Shown here: one piece after another, positions 46,059 through 54,720 of the stretch
How the letters are laid out: the number at the start of each line of letters is the position of its first letter
Numbering within the stretch: the stretch's first letter is position 1
Assembly: GCA_050184585.1 (NCBI GenBank)
Contig: JBFXAF010000003.1
Location: forward strand, 186,001 to 250,000
Direction: 5' to 3'
Length of the DNA: 64,000 nucleotides
Origin: JBFXAF01 sp050184585
Lineage (GTDB): Bacteria > Pseudomonadota > Alphaproteobacteria > Rhizobiales > Rhizobiaceae
Position numbers and translations under genes: made by a program
The notes under the pieces: generated by a model
Database searches by the model: none
What the model saw: the letters and a program-made list of their open reading frames with translations, nothing else
Told to the model about the DNA's origin: nothing

Positions 46059-46208
46059 TCACCGCCCGTTCCACGCACCGACGCCGGCGCCCAGTGCGAT
46101 GCCGAGCGCGATCCCCATCGGCAGATTGTCCATTGCGACGCCTATTGCGGCGCCGACACCGACGCCGACGGCGATGCCAATGGCCATGCTCGAGAACTGG
46201 TCCTTCAC
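46059..46208 (-). CDS. Small glycine-zipper membrane protein (49 aa)
   Basis: A 49-residue peptide whose two hydrophobic stretches are Gly zippers (MAIGIAVGVGVGAAIGVAM, GIALGIALGAGVGAWNG). GTG 46208 is the start because AAGGAG lies six bases upstream on the minus strand; the longer ATG frame to 46310 runs through the rpmE terminator. Convergent with the SelT-like gene, stops four bases apart. Role unknown. Confidence 0.65.
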   Translation of the reverse strand: MKDQFSSMAIGIAVGVGVGAAIGVAMDNLPMGIALGIALGAGVGAWNGR

Positions 46209-46308
46209 GTGCCGCTCCTTGCCGGGAGGCCCGCCGCCGATATCGACTGATATGGTTCGCCAGTGCGGCAATGCCAGTGGCTCTCGGCCAACTGGCTGAA
46301 ACTCAAAC

Positions 46309-46331
46309 AAAAAACCCGCCTCGCGGCGGGT
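46309..46331 (-). terminator. Terminator of rpmE
   Basis: ACCCGCC-GCGA-GGCGGGT on the minus strand, followed by a run of T, 31 bases after the rpmE stop. Confidence 0.88.
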
Positions 46332-46361
46332 CCTTCGGATTGCTTCCGGTGGCCCCGGAAC

Positions 46362-46583
46362 TCAGATGCCGAGGTTCGAGAACTTGTTCTTGAACTTCGA
46401 CAGGCGGCCGCCACGGTCGAGCAGGGTCTGCTGGCCGCCGGTCCAGGCCGGGTGCGTGCTGGGATCGATGTCGAGGTTCAGCGTATCGCCTTCCTTGCCG
46501 TAGGTCGACCGCGTCATGTACTCGGTGCCGTCAGTCATCACGACCTTGATCGTGTGGTAGTCGGGGTGGATCTTGTCCTTCAT
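46362..46583 (-). CDS. rpmE: 50S ribosomal protein L31
   Basis: A 73-residue L31 (MKDKIHPDYHTIKVVMTDGT; STHPAWTGGQQTLLDRGGRLSKF). It contains no cysteine, so it is a zinc-independent (C-minus) form. The start is the family start; the open frame to 46772 upstream is spurious. Confidence 0.97.
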   Translation of the reverse strand: MKDKIHPDYHTIKVVMTDGTEYMTRSTYGKEGDTLNLDIDPSTHPAWTGGQQTLLDRGGRLSKFKNKFSNLGI

Positions 46584-46752
46584 GGTCTTCGTCCTGTCTG
46601 CCGGGCGACGCCCTGCGGCATCGTCGCCCGCTTCGAATGATTGAAGCCGCGCCTCCGGGAAGGTACGGCTTCGGAAAAGGTCGCGCGGCGTATACATCAC
46701 GCGGAGCGGCCGCACAAGGCCGTGACAGGCCACCAACGGGGACGGCGGCGCG

Positions 46753-48552
46753 ATGGCCGACCAGACGGACACGCGGGGAACGGGGCAGGCGCTGCGCCCG
46801 TTGCGGGCGCTCGCCCCCTATGTGCTGCGCTATCGCGGCATGGTCTTCGCCGCACTGGTGTTCCTCGCCCTGGCGGCCGCCGCGACGCTGTCGCTGCCGC
46901 TGGCCGTCCGCCGCATGATCGACCACGGCTTCGCGGGCTCGGACCCGGCCTTCATCGCCAACTACTTCTCGATGCTCGTGGTGATCGCGGCGCTGCTCGC
47001 CGTCGCCTCGGCCGCCCGCTACTATTTCGTCATCACTCTGGGCGAGCGCGTGGTCGCCGACCTCCGCCGCGATGTCTTCCGCCATGTGACGACGCTGTCG
47101 CCCGCCTTCTTCGACGCCGCCCGCTCGGGCGAAATCGTTTCGCGGCTGACGGCGGACACCACGCAGATCAAGTCGGCCGTCGGCGCGACCGCGTCGGTGG
47201 CGCTGCGCAACGTGATCCTCGGCATTGGCGCCGTCGCCCTGATGGTGGTGACGAGCCCGAAGCTCTCCGGCCTCGTCATCGCGGCGATCCCGCTGATCGT
47301 CCTGCCGCTGGTGGCGTTCGGACGGTCCGTTCGCAGACGTTCGCGCCTCGCGCAGGACACGCTCGCCGAGGCGAGCGCCTACGCCTCCGAGCAGATCGGC
47401 GCGGTGCGCGTGCTGCAGGCCTTCACCAACGAGCGGCTGGTGACGGGTCGTTTCGGCGACGCCGTCGACGCGGCCTTCGAGGCGGCGCGATCGTCGGTGC
47501 TCGCCCGCGCCGTGCTGACCTTCTTCGCCATCTTCACGATATTCGCCTCGGTCGTCGCGGTGCTCTGGTTCGGCTCACGCGACGTGCTCGACGGCACGAT
47601 GTCGCCGGGCACGCTCAGCCAGTTCCTGCTCTACGCGGTGTTCGCCGCCGGCGCGCTTGGCGCGCTGTCGGAAGTGTGGGGCGAGCTCAGCCAGGCGGCG
47701 GGCGCGACCGAGCGCCTGATGGAGCTGCTGGCGGAAGAGCCGGCGATCACCGCGCCGCCGACACCGGAGCGGCTGCCACGGCCGGCGCGCGGCGCCCTCG
47801 CGTTCGACAACGTTTCCTTCGCCTACCCGTCACGCCCGGACCGGTCCGCCCTGCACCGGCTGGAGTTCAGCGTGAAGCCCGGCGAGACGGTGGCCATCGT
47901 CGGGCCCTCCGGAGCCGGCAAGTCGAGCGTACTCTCGCTCATCCTGCGTTTCTACGACCCCGACCACGGCTCGATCCTGGTCGACGGCGTCGACATCTGC
48001 GCAACGGACCCGGAGGACCTGCGGCGACGCATCGCCATCGTTCCGCAGGAACCGACGATCTTTGCCGCCAGCATCCGCGACAACATCGCCTTCGGCCGGC
48101 CGGACGCGACCGACGCCGAGATCGAGCAGGCGGCCCGCGACGCCCATGCGCATGAGTTCATCGAGAAGCTGCCGCGCGGCTACGCAGCGCCTGTCGGCGA
48201 GCGCGGCGTCACGCTCTCAGGTGGCCAGCGGCAGCGGCTCGCCATCGCCCGCGCCATCCTTCGCGATGCGCCGATCCTGCTGCTCGACGAGGCGACGTCG
48301 GCGCTGGACGCCGAGAGCGAGACGCTGGTGCAGACCGCGCTGGAACGGCTGATGAAGGACCGCACGACCATCGTCATCGCGCACCGGCTGGCGACCATCC
48401 TCAAGGCCGACCGCATCCTCGTGATGGAGAACGGCGCCATCGTCGAACAGGGCACGCATGCCAGCCTGGTGCGCAGGAAGGGCCTCTACGCAAGGCTGGC
48501 GCGGCTGCAGTTCGAGGCCGGCGCGGACGTGTTCCGGGGCGCGGCGGAGTAG
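46753..48552 (+). CDS. ABC-type exporter, fused TMD-NBD
   Basis: A 599-residue half-transporter of the MsbA/BmrA type. Six TM helices span about 30-310. The NBD carries Walker A GPSGAGKSSVLS (about 385), signature LSGGQRQRL (about 490), Walker B ILLLDEATSALDAES and the H-loop IAHRLATI. It probably exports a lipid or drug as a homodimer. It diverges from rpmE. Confidence 0.93.
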   Translation: MADQTDTRGTGQALRPLRALAPYVLRYRGMVFAALVFLALAAAATLSLPLAVRRMIDHGFAGSDPAFIANYFSMLVVIAALLAVASAARYYFVITLGERVVADLRRDVFRHVTTLSPAFFDAARSGEIVSRLTADTTQIKSAVGATASVALRNVILGIGAVALMVVTSPKLSGLVIAAIPLIVLPLVAFGRSVRRRSRLAQDTLAEASAYASEQIGAVRVLQAFTNERLVTGRFGDAVDAAFEAARSSVLARAVLTFFAIFTIFASVVAVLWFGSRDVLDGTMSPGTLSQFLLYAVFAAGALGALSEVWGELSQAAGATERLMELLAEEPAITAPPTPERLPRPARGALAFDNVSFAYPSRPDRSALHRLEFSVKPGETVAIVGPSGAGKSSVLSLILRFYDPDHGSILVDGVDICATDPEDLRRRIAIVPQEPTIFAASIRDNIAFGRPDATDAEIEQAARDAHAHEFIEKLPRGYAAPVGERGVTLSGGQRQRLAIARAILRDAPILLLDEATSALDAESETLVQTALERLMKDRTTIVIAHRLATILKADRILVMENGAIVEQGTHASLVRRKGLYARLARLQFEAGADVFRGAAE

Positions 48553-48577
48553 CGTCTCCGATATTGATGCAGCGGCC

Positions 48578-48606
48578 TTGAGGATATACACTCAAGATGT
48601 ATATCC
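48578..48606. promoter_or_regulatory. Two interleaved inverted repeats upstream of a TA pair
   Basis: GGATATACA-N7-TGTATATCC (48582-48606) and CTTGAG-N8-CTCAAG (48577-48597 region) overlap, sharing the GGATATACA block. They end 13 bases before the antitoxin ATG. Only one of the two can be bound or folded at a time. Confidence 0.7.
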
Positions 48607-48619
48607 AACGAGGTGAACC

Positions 48620-48850
48620 ATGCAGGTCGCTAAATGGGGAAATAGTCTGGCGATCCGGATTCCTGCTTCGGTCGCTGACGCCTTGGCGCTGAAAGCAGGC
48701 GATGAGATAGAGATCCGGGTAGCCGGAGATCGCACATTCGACATCAGCCGCAACCGCGATAGGGAACGGGCGCTGGAGCGCATCCGCGCCCTTCGAAAAC
48801 CCATGCCCGCTGGATGGACCTTCGATCGGGACGAGGCCAACGCGCGATGA
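48620..48850 (+). CDS. AbrB/MazE-type antitoxin
   Basis: A 76-residue antitoxin (MQVAKWGNSLAIRIPASVADALALKAGDEIEIRV) of the MazE/VapB subtype with a C-terminal tail ending GWTFDRDEANAR. GAGGTGAACC precedes the ATG. It overlaps the toxin gene by four bases. Confidence 0.9.
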   Translation: MQVAKWGNSLAIRIPASVADALALKAGDEIEIRVAGDRTFDISRNRDRERALERIRALRKPMPAGWTFDRDEANAR

Positions 48851-49254
48851 GCGCGGCGGCGTTCCTGGACACCAACGTCATCATCTACGCCTTTACCGAC
48901 GACCCGCGCCGCGAGACGGCCGAGATTCTCCTTGCGACTGGAGGCGTCATCAGCGTCCAGGTGCTCAACGAATTCGCCAACGCCGCCCGTCGCAAGCTGG
49001 GCATGGACTGGGCCGAGGTGCGTGATGCGCTTTCCGCGATTCGCACGCTCTGTCCGTCAGTCATCGGCCTCGACGTCGACGTACACGAGAAAGGGATGGC
49101 TCTTGGAGAGAGATACGGCCTATCCGTTTATGACAGCCTGATCGTCGCCGCGGCGCTGCAGGGCGGCTGCAAGACGCTCCTCACCGAGGATTTGCAGGAC
49201 GGCCTCGTGGTGGAGCGCCGCCTGACGGTCCACAATCCGTTTCGGCAGCCATAG
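48847..49254 (+). CDS. VapC-type PIN-domain toxin
   Basis: A 135-residue PIN ribonuclease: FLDTNVIIYAFTDD (Asp near 8), QVLNEFANAAR (Glu near 43), LSVYDSLIVAAALQGGCKTLLTEDLQDG (Asp near 96, 114). It is convergent with the FAD enzyme gene. Confidence 0.9.
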   Translation: MSAAAFLDTNVIIYAFTDDPRRETAEILLATGGVISVQVLNEFANAARRKLGMDWAEVRDALSAIRTLCPSVIGLDVDVHEKGMALGERYGLSVYDSLIVAAALQGGCKTLLTEDLQDGLVVERRLTVHNPFRQP

Positions 49255-49268
49255 TTCGGGCAGGCGAT

Positions 49269-50924
49269 CTACCCCCACGCCACCTTCCTCCCCGCATTCC
49301 GCCCCGAGAAGATGCAGCCGCCGAGGAAGGTGCCTTCGAGCGCGTTGTAGCCGTGGTAGCCGCCGCCGCCGAAGCCGGCCACCTCGCCGGCCGCGAACAG
49401 GCCCGGCACCGGCTCGCCGTCCTTGCCGATCACCTGCCCGTCGAGGTTGGTGTGCAGGCCGCCCAGCGTCTTGCGGGTGAGGATATGCAGCCTCACCGCG
49501 ATCAGCGGGCCGCTTGCCGGATCCAGGATGCGGTGCGGCTTCGCCGTGCGGATCAGCCTGTCGCCGAGATAGGCGCGGGCGCCCCGGATCGCCGTGACCT
49601 GCGCATCCTTTGCGAAGGGGTTTTCCAGTTCGCGGTCGCGCGCCTCGATCTGCATCCTGAGGCGGTCGTGGTCGATCAGCCTGTCGCCGGTCAGCGCATT
49701 CATGCCCTCGACGAGGTCGGCAAGGTTCGAGCGGACGACGAAATCCTCGCCCTTTTCCTTGAAGGCTTCCACCGGCGGCGGCGCGCCGGCGCCGCGCCGG
49801 CTCTTCAGCACCGCGCGCCACGACTTCGAGGTGAAATCCGGGTTCTGCTCCGACCCCGACAGCGCGAACTCCTTCTTGATGATCGCCTGGGTGAGCACGA
49901 ACCACGAATATTCGTGGCCGGTCGCAAGAATGTGCTTCAGCGTCGACAGCGTGTCGAAACCCGGCAGGCAGGGCGCCGGCAGCCGGTCGCCATTGGCGTC
50001 GAACCAGAGCGAGGAGGGGCCGGGCAGGATTCGTATGCCGTGCTTCGGCCAGATCGGCGCCCAGTTCCGGACCCCCTCCGTGTAGTGCCACATGCGGTCG
50101 CGGTTGATCACCGTGCCGCCCGCCTTCTCGGTGATGGCGATCATGCGTCCATCGACGTGGTGCGGCACGCCGGCGACCATCGACTTCGGCGGCGGCCCGA
50201 GGCGGTCCTTCGGCCACGCCTTGCGAACGAGGTCGAAATTGCCTCCGATGCCGCCGGAGGTGACGATGACGGCGGGCGCCGAAAACTCGAACTCGCCGAC
50301 GACGGCGCGGCCGGATTTCTGGCCGCGCCCGACGGTCGAGGGTTCGAGGATCTCGCCCGCGACGCCGGTCACCGCGCCCTTCGTCTTGACCAGCCGGCTC
50401 GCCTGATGGCGGAACTTCAGCACGATGCGGCCGGCGGCGACGTGCTCCATGACGCGGCGCAGGAATGGTTCCAGCACACCCGGCCCGGTGCCCCAGGTGA
50501 TGTGGAACCGCGGCACCGAATTGCCGTGGCCGTGCGCATGGCCGCCGCCGCGCTCTGCCCAGCCGACGACCGGAAACCAGCGCATGCCCATGGCGTGCAG
50601 CCAGGGGCGCATCTCTCCGGCAGCGAAATCGACATAGGCTTCGGCCACCTTGCGCGGCCAGTGATCCTCCGGCCGGTCGAACTGGGCGGACCCCAGCCAG
50701 TCCTGCATCGCGAGGTCCCGGCTGTCCCTGATCCTGAGGCGTCGCTGCTCGGGGCTGTTCACGAAGAACAGGCCGCCCAGCGACCAGAAGGCCTGGCCAC
50801 CGAGCGAATTCTCGCCCTCCTGCTCGAGGACGATGACCCGCTTGCCTGCGTCGCCGAGTTCGGCCGCCGCCACCAGTCCCGCCAGTCCGCCGCCAACGAC
50901 GATGGCGTCCGCCTGCTCGGCCAT
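49269..50924 (-). CDS. FAD-dependent dehydrogenase (fumarate reductase/KstD-like)
   Basis: A 551-residue flavoprotein. The N-terminal dinucleotide fold is AIVVGGGLAGLVAAAEL and the C-terminal FAD loop LFAAGEVAGFGGGGYHGYNALEG, TFLGGCIFSGRNAG. It resembles the family often annotated as FAD-binding dehydrogenase, related to 3-ketosteroid dehydrogenases and fumarate reductase flavoproteins. Substrate unknown. The start MAEQADAIV has a GGAGGAGC site upstream. Confidence 0.88.
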   Translation of the reverse strand: MAEQADAIVVGGGLAGLVAAAELGDAGKRVIVLEQEGENSLGGQAFWSLGGLFFVNSPEQRRLRIRDSRDLAMQDWLGSAQFDRPEDHWPRKVAEAYVDFAAGEMRPWLHAMGMRWFPVVGWAERGGGHAHGHGNSVPRFHITWGTGPGVLEPFLRRVMEHVAAGRIVLKFRHQASRLVKTKGAVTGVAGEILEPSTVGRGQKSGRAVVGEFEFSAPAVIVTSGGIGGNFDLVRKAWPKDRLGPPPKSMVAGVPHHVDGRMIAITEKAGGTVINRDRMWHYTEGVRNWAPIWPKHGIRILPGPSSLWFDANGDRLPAPCLPGFDTLSTLKHILATGHEYSWFVLTQAIIKKEFALSGSEQNPDFTSKSWRAVLKSRRGAGAPPPVEAFKEKGEDFVVRSNLADLVEGMNALTGDRLIDHDRLRMQIEARDRELENPFAKDAQVTAIRGARAYLGDRLIRTAKPHRILDPASGPLIAVRLHILTRKTLGGLHTNLDGQVIGKDGEPVPGLFAAGEVAGFGGGGYHGYNALEGTFLGGCIFSGRNAGRKVAWG

Positions 50925-51094
50925 GATGCTCCTCCCCGCGCACTTTGTCGGCAGCATTCCCGGCCGGTGAGCGGCGATCAAGCGGAAAGTAGCCATGCGT
51001 CACTCTTCGCGCGACAGCCTTGCACTCGACATTGTCCCTTGCCGGGCGGCCATCGGCGGTGCCCAATTGTCAACGCCTTGGAGGGGAGACCAAA

Positions 51095-51448
51095 ATGATC
51101 GCCAACATCCTGATCGCGCTGGTGGCGCTGATCCACGTCTACATCGTCGTCCTGGAGATGGTGCTCTGGGAGAAGCCGCAGGGCAGGAAGGCTTTCGGCA
51201 CGACGGCGGAATTCGCCGCGGCATCGAAGGTGCTCGCCGCCAACCAGGGCCTCTATAACGGCTTCCTCGTCGCCGGGCTCGCGTGGGGCCTGTGGCTCGG
51301 CGAGGCGGGCTTCTCCATCAAGGTCTTTTTCCTGCTGTGCATCCTGGTCGCCGGGCTCTTCGGCGCGATGACGGCGAGCACGCGAATCCTCTACGTGCAG
51401 GCGCTGCCGGCCGCAGTCGCGCTCATCGCGCTGTTCTTTGGGTTGTAG
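51095..51448 (+). CDS. DUF1304 small membrane protein
   Basis: A 117-residue protein with four TM helices (about 1-23, 50-70, 74-94, 97-117), starting MIANILIALVALIHVYIVVLEM and with NQGLYNGFLVAGL, both typical of DUF1304. Function unknown. GGAGGGGAG lies upstream of the ATG. Confidence 0.87.
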   Translation: MIANILIALVALIHVYIVVLEMVLWEKPQGRKAFGTTAEFAAASKVLAANQGLYNGFLVAGLAWGLWLGEAGFSIKVFFLLCILVAGLFGAMTASTRILYVQALPAAVALIALFFGL

Positions 51449-51509
51449 CTGTCCTACAGAGGGTTGCGATGACAAGACTTCGAGGATGGCATTCAACCCG
51501 CGGTTTCCT

Positions 51510-51791
51510 ATGAAAGCGCCTGCCGAATCCGACCAGCAGGGCCGTCAGCAGAGGGTCAAGATCGCCGCTGACGGACGATTGGTGCTGCCTAAGTCGATGC
51601 GGAAGGCAGCCGGAATTGAAGGAGAGACTCAGCTGGTGCTAACCGTTCAGGGCGGCCAGATACAGATATCAACGGTCGCTGATCACATCAGGCGTGCGAG
51701 AGAAATCTTTCGCCAGTCCATAAAGCGCGATTTCAGTTCCGACGATTTCCTCGCGACACGCGAGCGAGACTCGGAACCTACCTTTCCGTGA
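51510..51791 (+). CDS. Orphan AbrB/MazE-type antitoxin
   Basis: A 93-residue protein with a swapped-hairpin domain in the middle (RVKIAADGRLVLPKSMRKAAGI, then ETQLVLTVQGGQIQIST) and a charged C-terminal tail. No PIN or MazF gene is adjacent; its 3' end overlaps the convergent MotB-like gene by 14 bases. Either a relic of a lost TA pair or a solitary regulator. Confidence 0.75.
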   Translation: MKAPAESDQQGRQQRVKIAADGRLVLPKSMRKAAGIEGETQLVLTVQGGQIQISTVADHIRRAREIFRQSIKRDFSSDDFLATRERDSEPTFP

Positions 51792-52806
51792 GCTTCAGCT
51801 CGATGCGGCGGTTGCGGTCGCGCGCATCCTGGGTGTCCGCCGGGTCGAGCGGCTGGAACTCGCCGAATCCGGCGGCGACCAGCCGGTTCGCAGGCACGCC
51901 GCTTTCGATCAGGAACTTCACGACCGACGTGGCGCGCGCCGAGGAAAGCTCCCAGTTGTCGCGGTAGCGGCCTGCGCCGGAAAGCTGGATGTTGTCCGTG
52001 TGTCCGTCGACGCGCAGCACCCAGTTGATCTCCGGCGGGATCTCGCGCTGCAATTCGATGATGGCGTCCGCCAGCTTCTTCATCTCGTCCTGTCCGGCCG
52101 GGTTGATGACCTCCGAACCGGACGGGAACAGCACCTCGGACTGGAAGACGAAACGGTCGCCGACAATGCGGATGTTCTCGCGGTCGGACAGGATCTCGCG
52201 CAGCCGGCCGAAAAAGTCGGAGCGGTAGCGGTTGAGCTCCTGAACGCGCTGTGCGAGCGCCACATTCAGGCGACGGCCGAGATCGGCGATCTTGGTGTTC
52301 GATTCGCGGTCGCGCGTCTCGGAGGCCTCGAGCGCCTCCTCGAGTGCGCCGATCTGCTTCCTCAGGGCCGCGATCTGCTGGTTGAGCAGCTCCACCTGGG
52401 ACAGCGCCCTCTGGCTGATCTGCCGTTCGCTGTCCAGTTGTCCCGACAGCGTGCCGATGCGCGCCTCGGCCTCCGCGCCCGCCCCGGCGCCGCTGGCGAG
52501 CAGCCTCTCCAGCCGCGACCGTTCCGTCTCGATGCTGTCCAGTGAGGCGCTCAGCGTGGCGATCTGATCCTCCGCGTCCTGGTTGTCGGACTGGGCGAGC
52601 GCGAGGAGTTGCGTCAGCTCGTTGATCTGCGAGTTGAGCCGGTTGAGCACCTCGTCCTTTCCGGAGATCTCGCGCGACAGAAGGAACTGCGCGAGCACGA
52701 AGACCGACAACAGGAACATGATGGCCAGCAGGAGCGTCGACAGCGCGTCGACGAAGCCCGGCCAGTAGTCGATGCGCCGGTCCCGGCGCGCCCGCGCGAG
52801 CGCCAT
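51778..52806 (-). CDS. MotB/OmpA-like peptidoglycan-binding protein with long coiled coil
   Basis: A 342-residue protein: a TM helix at about 18-43 with a MotB-like Asp at its start (FVDALSTLLLAIMFLLSVF), a long periplasmic coiled coil (about 45-180, heptad-rich), then a C-terminal OmpA domain (LRVDGHTDNIQLSG, NWELSSARATSV). It is paired with the MotA-like gene one base upstream, forming a probable proton-driven stator-like complex. No flagellar genes are nearby. Confidence 0.85.
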   Translation of the reverse strand: MALARARRDRRIDYWPGFVDALSTLLLAIMFLLSVFVLAQFLLSREISGKDEVLNRLNSQINELTQLLALAQSDNQDAEDQIATLSASLDSIETERSRLERLLASGAGAGAEAEARIGTLSGQLDSERQISQRALSQVELLNQQIAALRKQIGALEEALEASETRDRESNTKIADLGRRLNVALAQRVQELNRYRSDFFGRLREILSDRENIRIVGDRFVFQSEVLFPSGSEVINPAGQDEMKKLADAIIELQREIPPEINWVLRVDGHTDNIQLSGAGRYRDNWELSSARATSVVKFLIESGVPANRLVAAGFGEFQPLDPADTQDARDRNRRIELKLTER

Positions 52807-52807
52807 C

Positions 52808-53830
52808 TCACCTACCCTGCTTGTCGAGGGACGAAGCGATCTTGTCGAGCGTGTTGCGCAGCGCGCGCTGCTCCTCGGACTGCGCCTCGACCCAGTCGCG
52901 CATCAGCTGCTGCTCGCTGCGCATGTTCTTGACGAGGCCCGAAATGCCGTCCGCCAGGTTGGCCATCGCCGTCGCGACCCGCTGGTTGGAGCCGCCGCCG
53001 CTCTCCTGCATGTTGCGCAGGCGCTCCGACAGGACCTTCAACTCATCCGACGAGCCCGCCTTGGACGGATCGGCGGTCATGATGTCCGACGAGAGATCGG
53101 TGACCGAGGACAGCCAGTTTTCCAGTTCGGTATAGAAACGCGTCTGCGCGCGGCCGGCCTGCAGGTCGAGGAACCCGACGATCAGCGAGCCGGCGAGGCC
53201 GAAGAGCGACGACGAGAACGCCGTGCCCATGCCCGACAGCGGCGCGGCCAGTCCCGATTTGAGAGCCTCCAGCACGTCGTTGGCGTCGCCGGAGCCCGGA
53301 TCCAGCGACTGGATCGTGTCGCCGATCGACCCGATCGTGGCCAGAAGACCCCAGAAGGTGCCGAGCAGGCCCAGGAACACCAGCAGGCCGGTCAGGTAGC
53401 GTGTGATGTCGCGGGTTTCGTCGAGCCGGTTGGCGATCGAGTCCAGCATGGAGCGCATCGAATTCGTCGACAGCGACATGGACGAGGACCGCGACAGCAG
53501 CGCCTTCATCGGAGCGAGCAGAACGGGTTCCGTCGTTTCGGACCCGGCGCGGAACGAGTTGACCCAGCGTACCTCGCGGAACAGCCGCAGGACCTGGATG
53601 ATCGCAAGGAGGATGCCGACGACGAGAACGCCCAGGATCAGGCCGTTGAGGCCGGGATTGGTCTCGAACGCAGCCGATATCTGCCGATAGAGGATGGCGG
53701 CGATGAACCCCGCGATGGCGAGGAAGACCAGCATTGAAAGCAGGAAGACCTGCGGGCTGGAGAGGCGCTGCGGATCATAGCCCGACTCGCCAATCGCCAC
53801 GTCGCTCCCGTAGGTCCTGAAAACAGCCAT
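52808..53830 (-). CDS. MotA/ExbB-like inner-membrane protein
   Basis: A 340-residue protein with TM helices at about 27-50, 67-88, 148-172 and 205-228 and the MotA/TolQ/ExbB core FLGLLGTFWGLLATIGSIGDT. The C-terminal cytoplasmic part (240-340) is helical. It is co-transcribed with the MotB-like gene. The pair recurs in rhizobia outside flagellar clusters; the driven process is unknown. Confidence 0.85.
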   Translation of the reverse strand: MAVFRTYGSDVAIGESGYDPQRLSSPQVFLLSMLVFLAIAGFIAAILYRQISAAFETNPGLNGLILGVLVVGILLAIIQVLRLFREVRWVNSFRAGSETTEPVLLAPMKALLSRSSSMSLSTNSMRSMLDSIANRLDETRDITRYLTGLLVFLGLLGTFWGLLATIGSIGDTIQSLDPGSGDANDVLEALKSGLAAPLSGMGTAFSSSLFGLAGSLIVGFLDLQAGRAQTRFYTELENWLSSVTDLSSDIMTADPSKAGSSDELKVLSERLRNMQESGGGSNQRVATAMANLADGISGLVKNMRSEQQLMRDWVEAQSEEQRALRNTLDKIASSLDKQGR

Positions 53831-53956
53831 CCGCGCCTCTGCGAGCCATGCCGCGACATGCTTTGATCACGAGTCTAAGCGGAATTATGACGGAATTGAA
53901 AGACAAGCGTTATCCGCGCCGGCCGGATTGCCGCGCAACCCACGGTCTTTTTGGCG

Positions 53957-54661
53957 TCAGAGCCGACTGATCACCAGGCTGTCGCCGATCGCCCACAGGT
54001 GCAGCGCCGCGGCCACCACGACGAAGCCGTGCCATGCGGCGTTCTGGAACGCCAGCCGGCGCCAGAGATGGAAGATGACGCCGGCCGAGTAGACCAGTCC
54101 GCCGGCTACGATCAGCGCGACAGTGGTGCCCGGGAGGAGGTCGAGTATCTCGCCGGCGATCGCCACCCCGCTCCAGCCCATCAGGAGATAGAGCACGATC
54201 GAGAGACGGTCGAAGCGGCCGGGGAGGAACAGCTTGACCAGGATGCCGACGGCGGCGATGCCCCACACGACCGTCGCGATGCCCACGGCCTCCCATGATG
54301 GGCCGAGCTGGGCGATGAAGGGTGTGTAGGTGCCGGCGATGAGAAGGTAGATCGCGGCGTGGTCGAACCTGCGCAGGATCCATTTGGTCGGCGACAGCGG
54401 CCACATGTTGTAGGCGAAGGAGACGCCGAGAGCCGTTATCAGCGAGGCGAGATAGAAGACGGCCGCCGCGTATTCCCAGGGGCTGACGTGAAAGACGGCA
54501 AAGGCGAGAAGAATCGAGCCGGCCGAGAGGGCGACCGCAAGGCCGATGCCGTGGACGACGCCGTCGGCGATCAGTTCCGCGCGCGAATAGTGGAAGCGTC
54601 CCGCGAACGGAACGTCGATCACTTCGCGATCTTCTGGACGCGGCTTCGACACGGACAGCAT
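53957..54661 (-). CDS. Hemolysin III (PAQR/YqfA) family membrane protein
   Basis: A 234-residue seven-TM protein. The conserved elements are SRAELIADGVVHGIGLAVAL, FDHAAIYLLIAGTYTPF and, at the C-terminus, AAWHGFVVVAAALHLWAI, which carry the Asp/His metal-site residues of the PAQR superfamily. Relatives affect membrane lipid homeostasis; haemolysis is a historical name. Confidence 0.9.
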   Translation of the reverse strand: MLSVSKPRPEDREVIDVPFAGRFHYSRAELIADGVVHGIGLAVALSAGSILLAFAVFHVSPWEYAAAVFYLASLITALGVSFAYNMWPLSPTKWILRRFDHAAIYLLIAGTYTPFIAQLGPSWEAVGIATVVWGIAAVGILVKLFLPGRFDRLSIVLYLLMGWSGVAIAGEILDLLPGTTVALIVAGGLVYSAGVIFHLWRRLAFQNAAWHGFVVVAAALHLWAIGDSLVISRL

Positions 54662-54720
54662 GGACCCGCAATGTCGTGCGCCATCATGTCGTTGGCAAGA
54701 CGACGTTTCGCCGCCCCCGT

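Noticed and set aside
51778..53830. Zorya defence system (ZorAB)
   Set aside because: The MotA/MotB-like pair superficially fits ZorA/ZorB, but no ZorC, ZorD or ZorE-like gene is adjacent, the coiled coil lies in the MotB-like partner, and the pair looks like a conserved rhizobial one.
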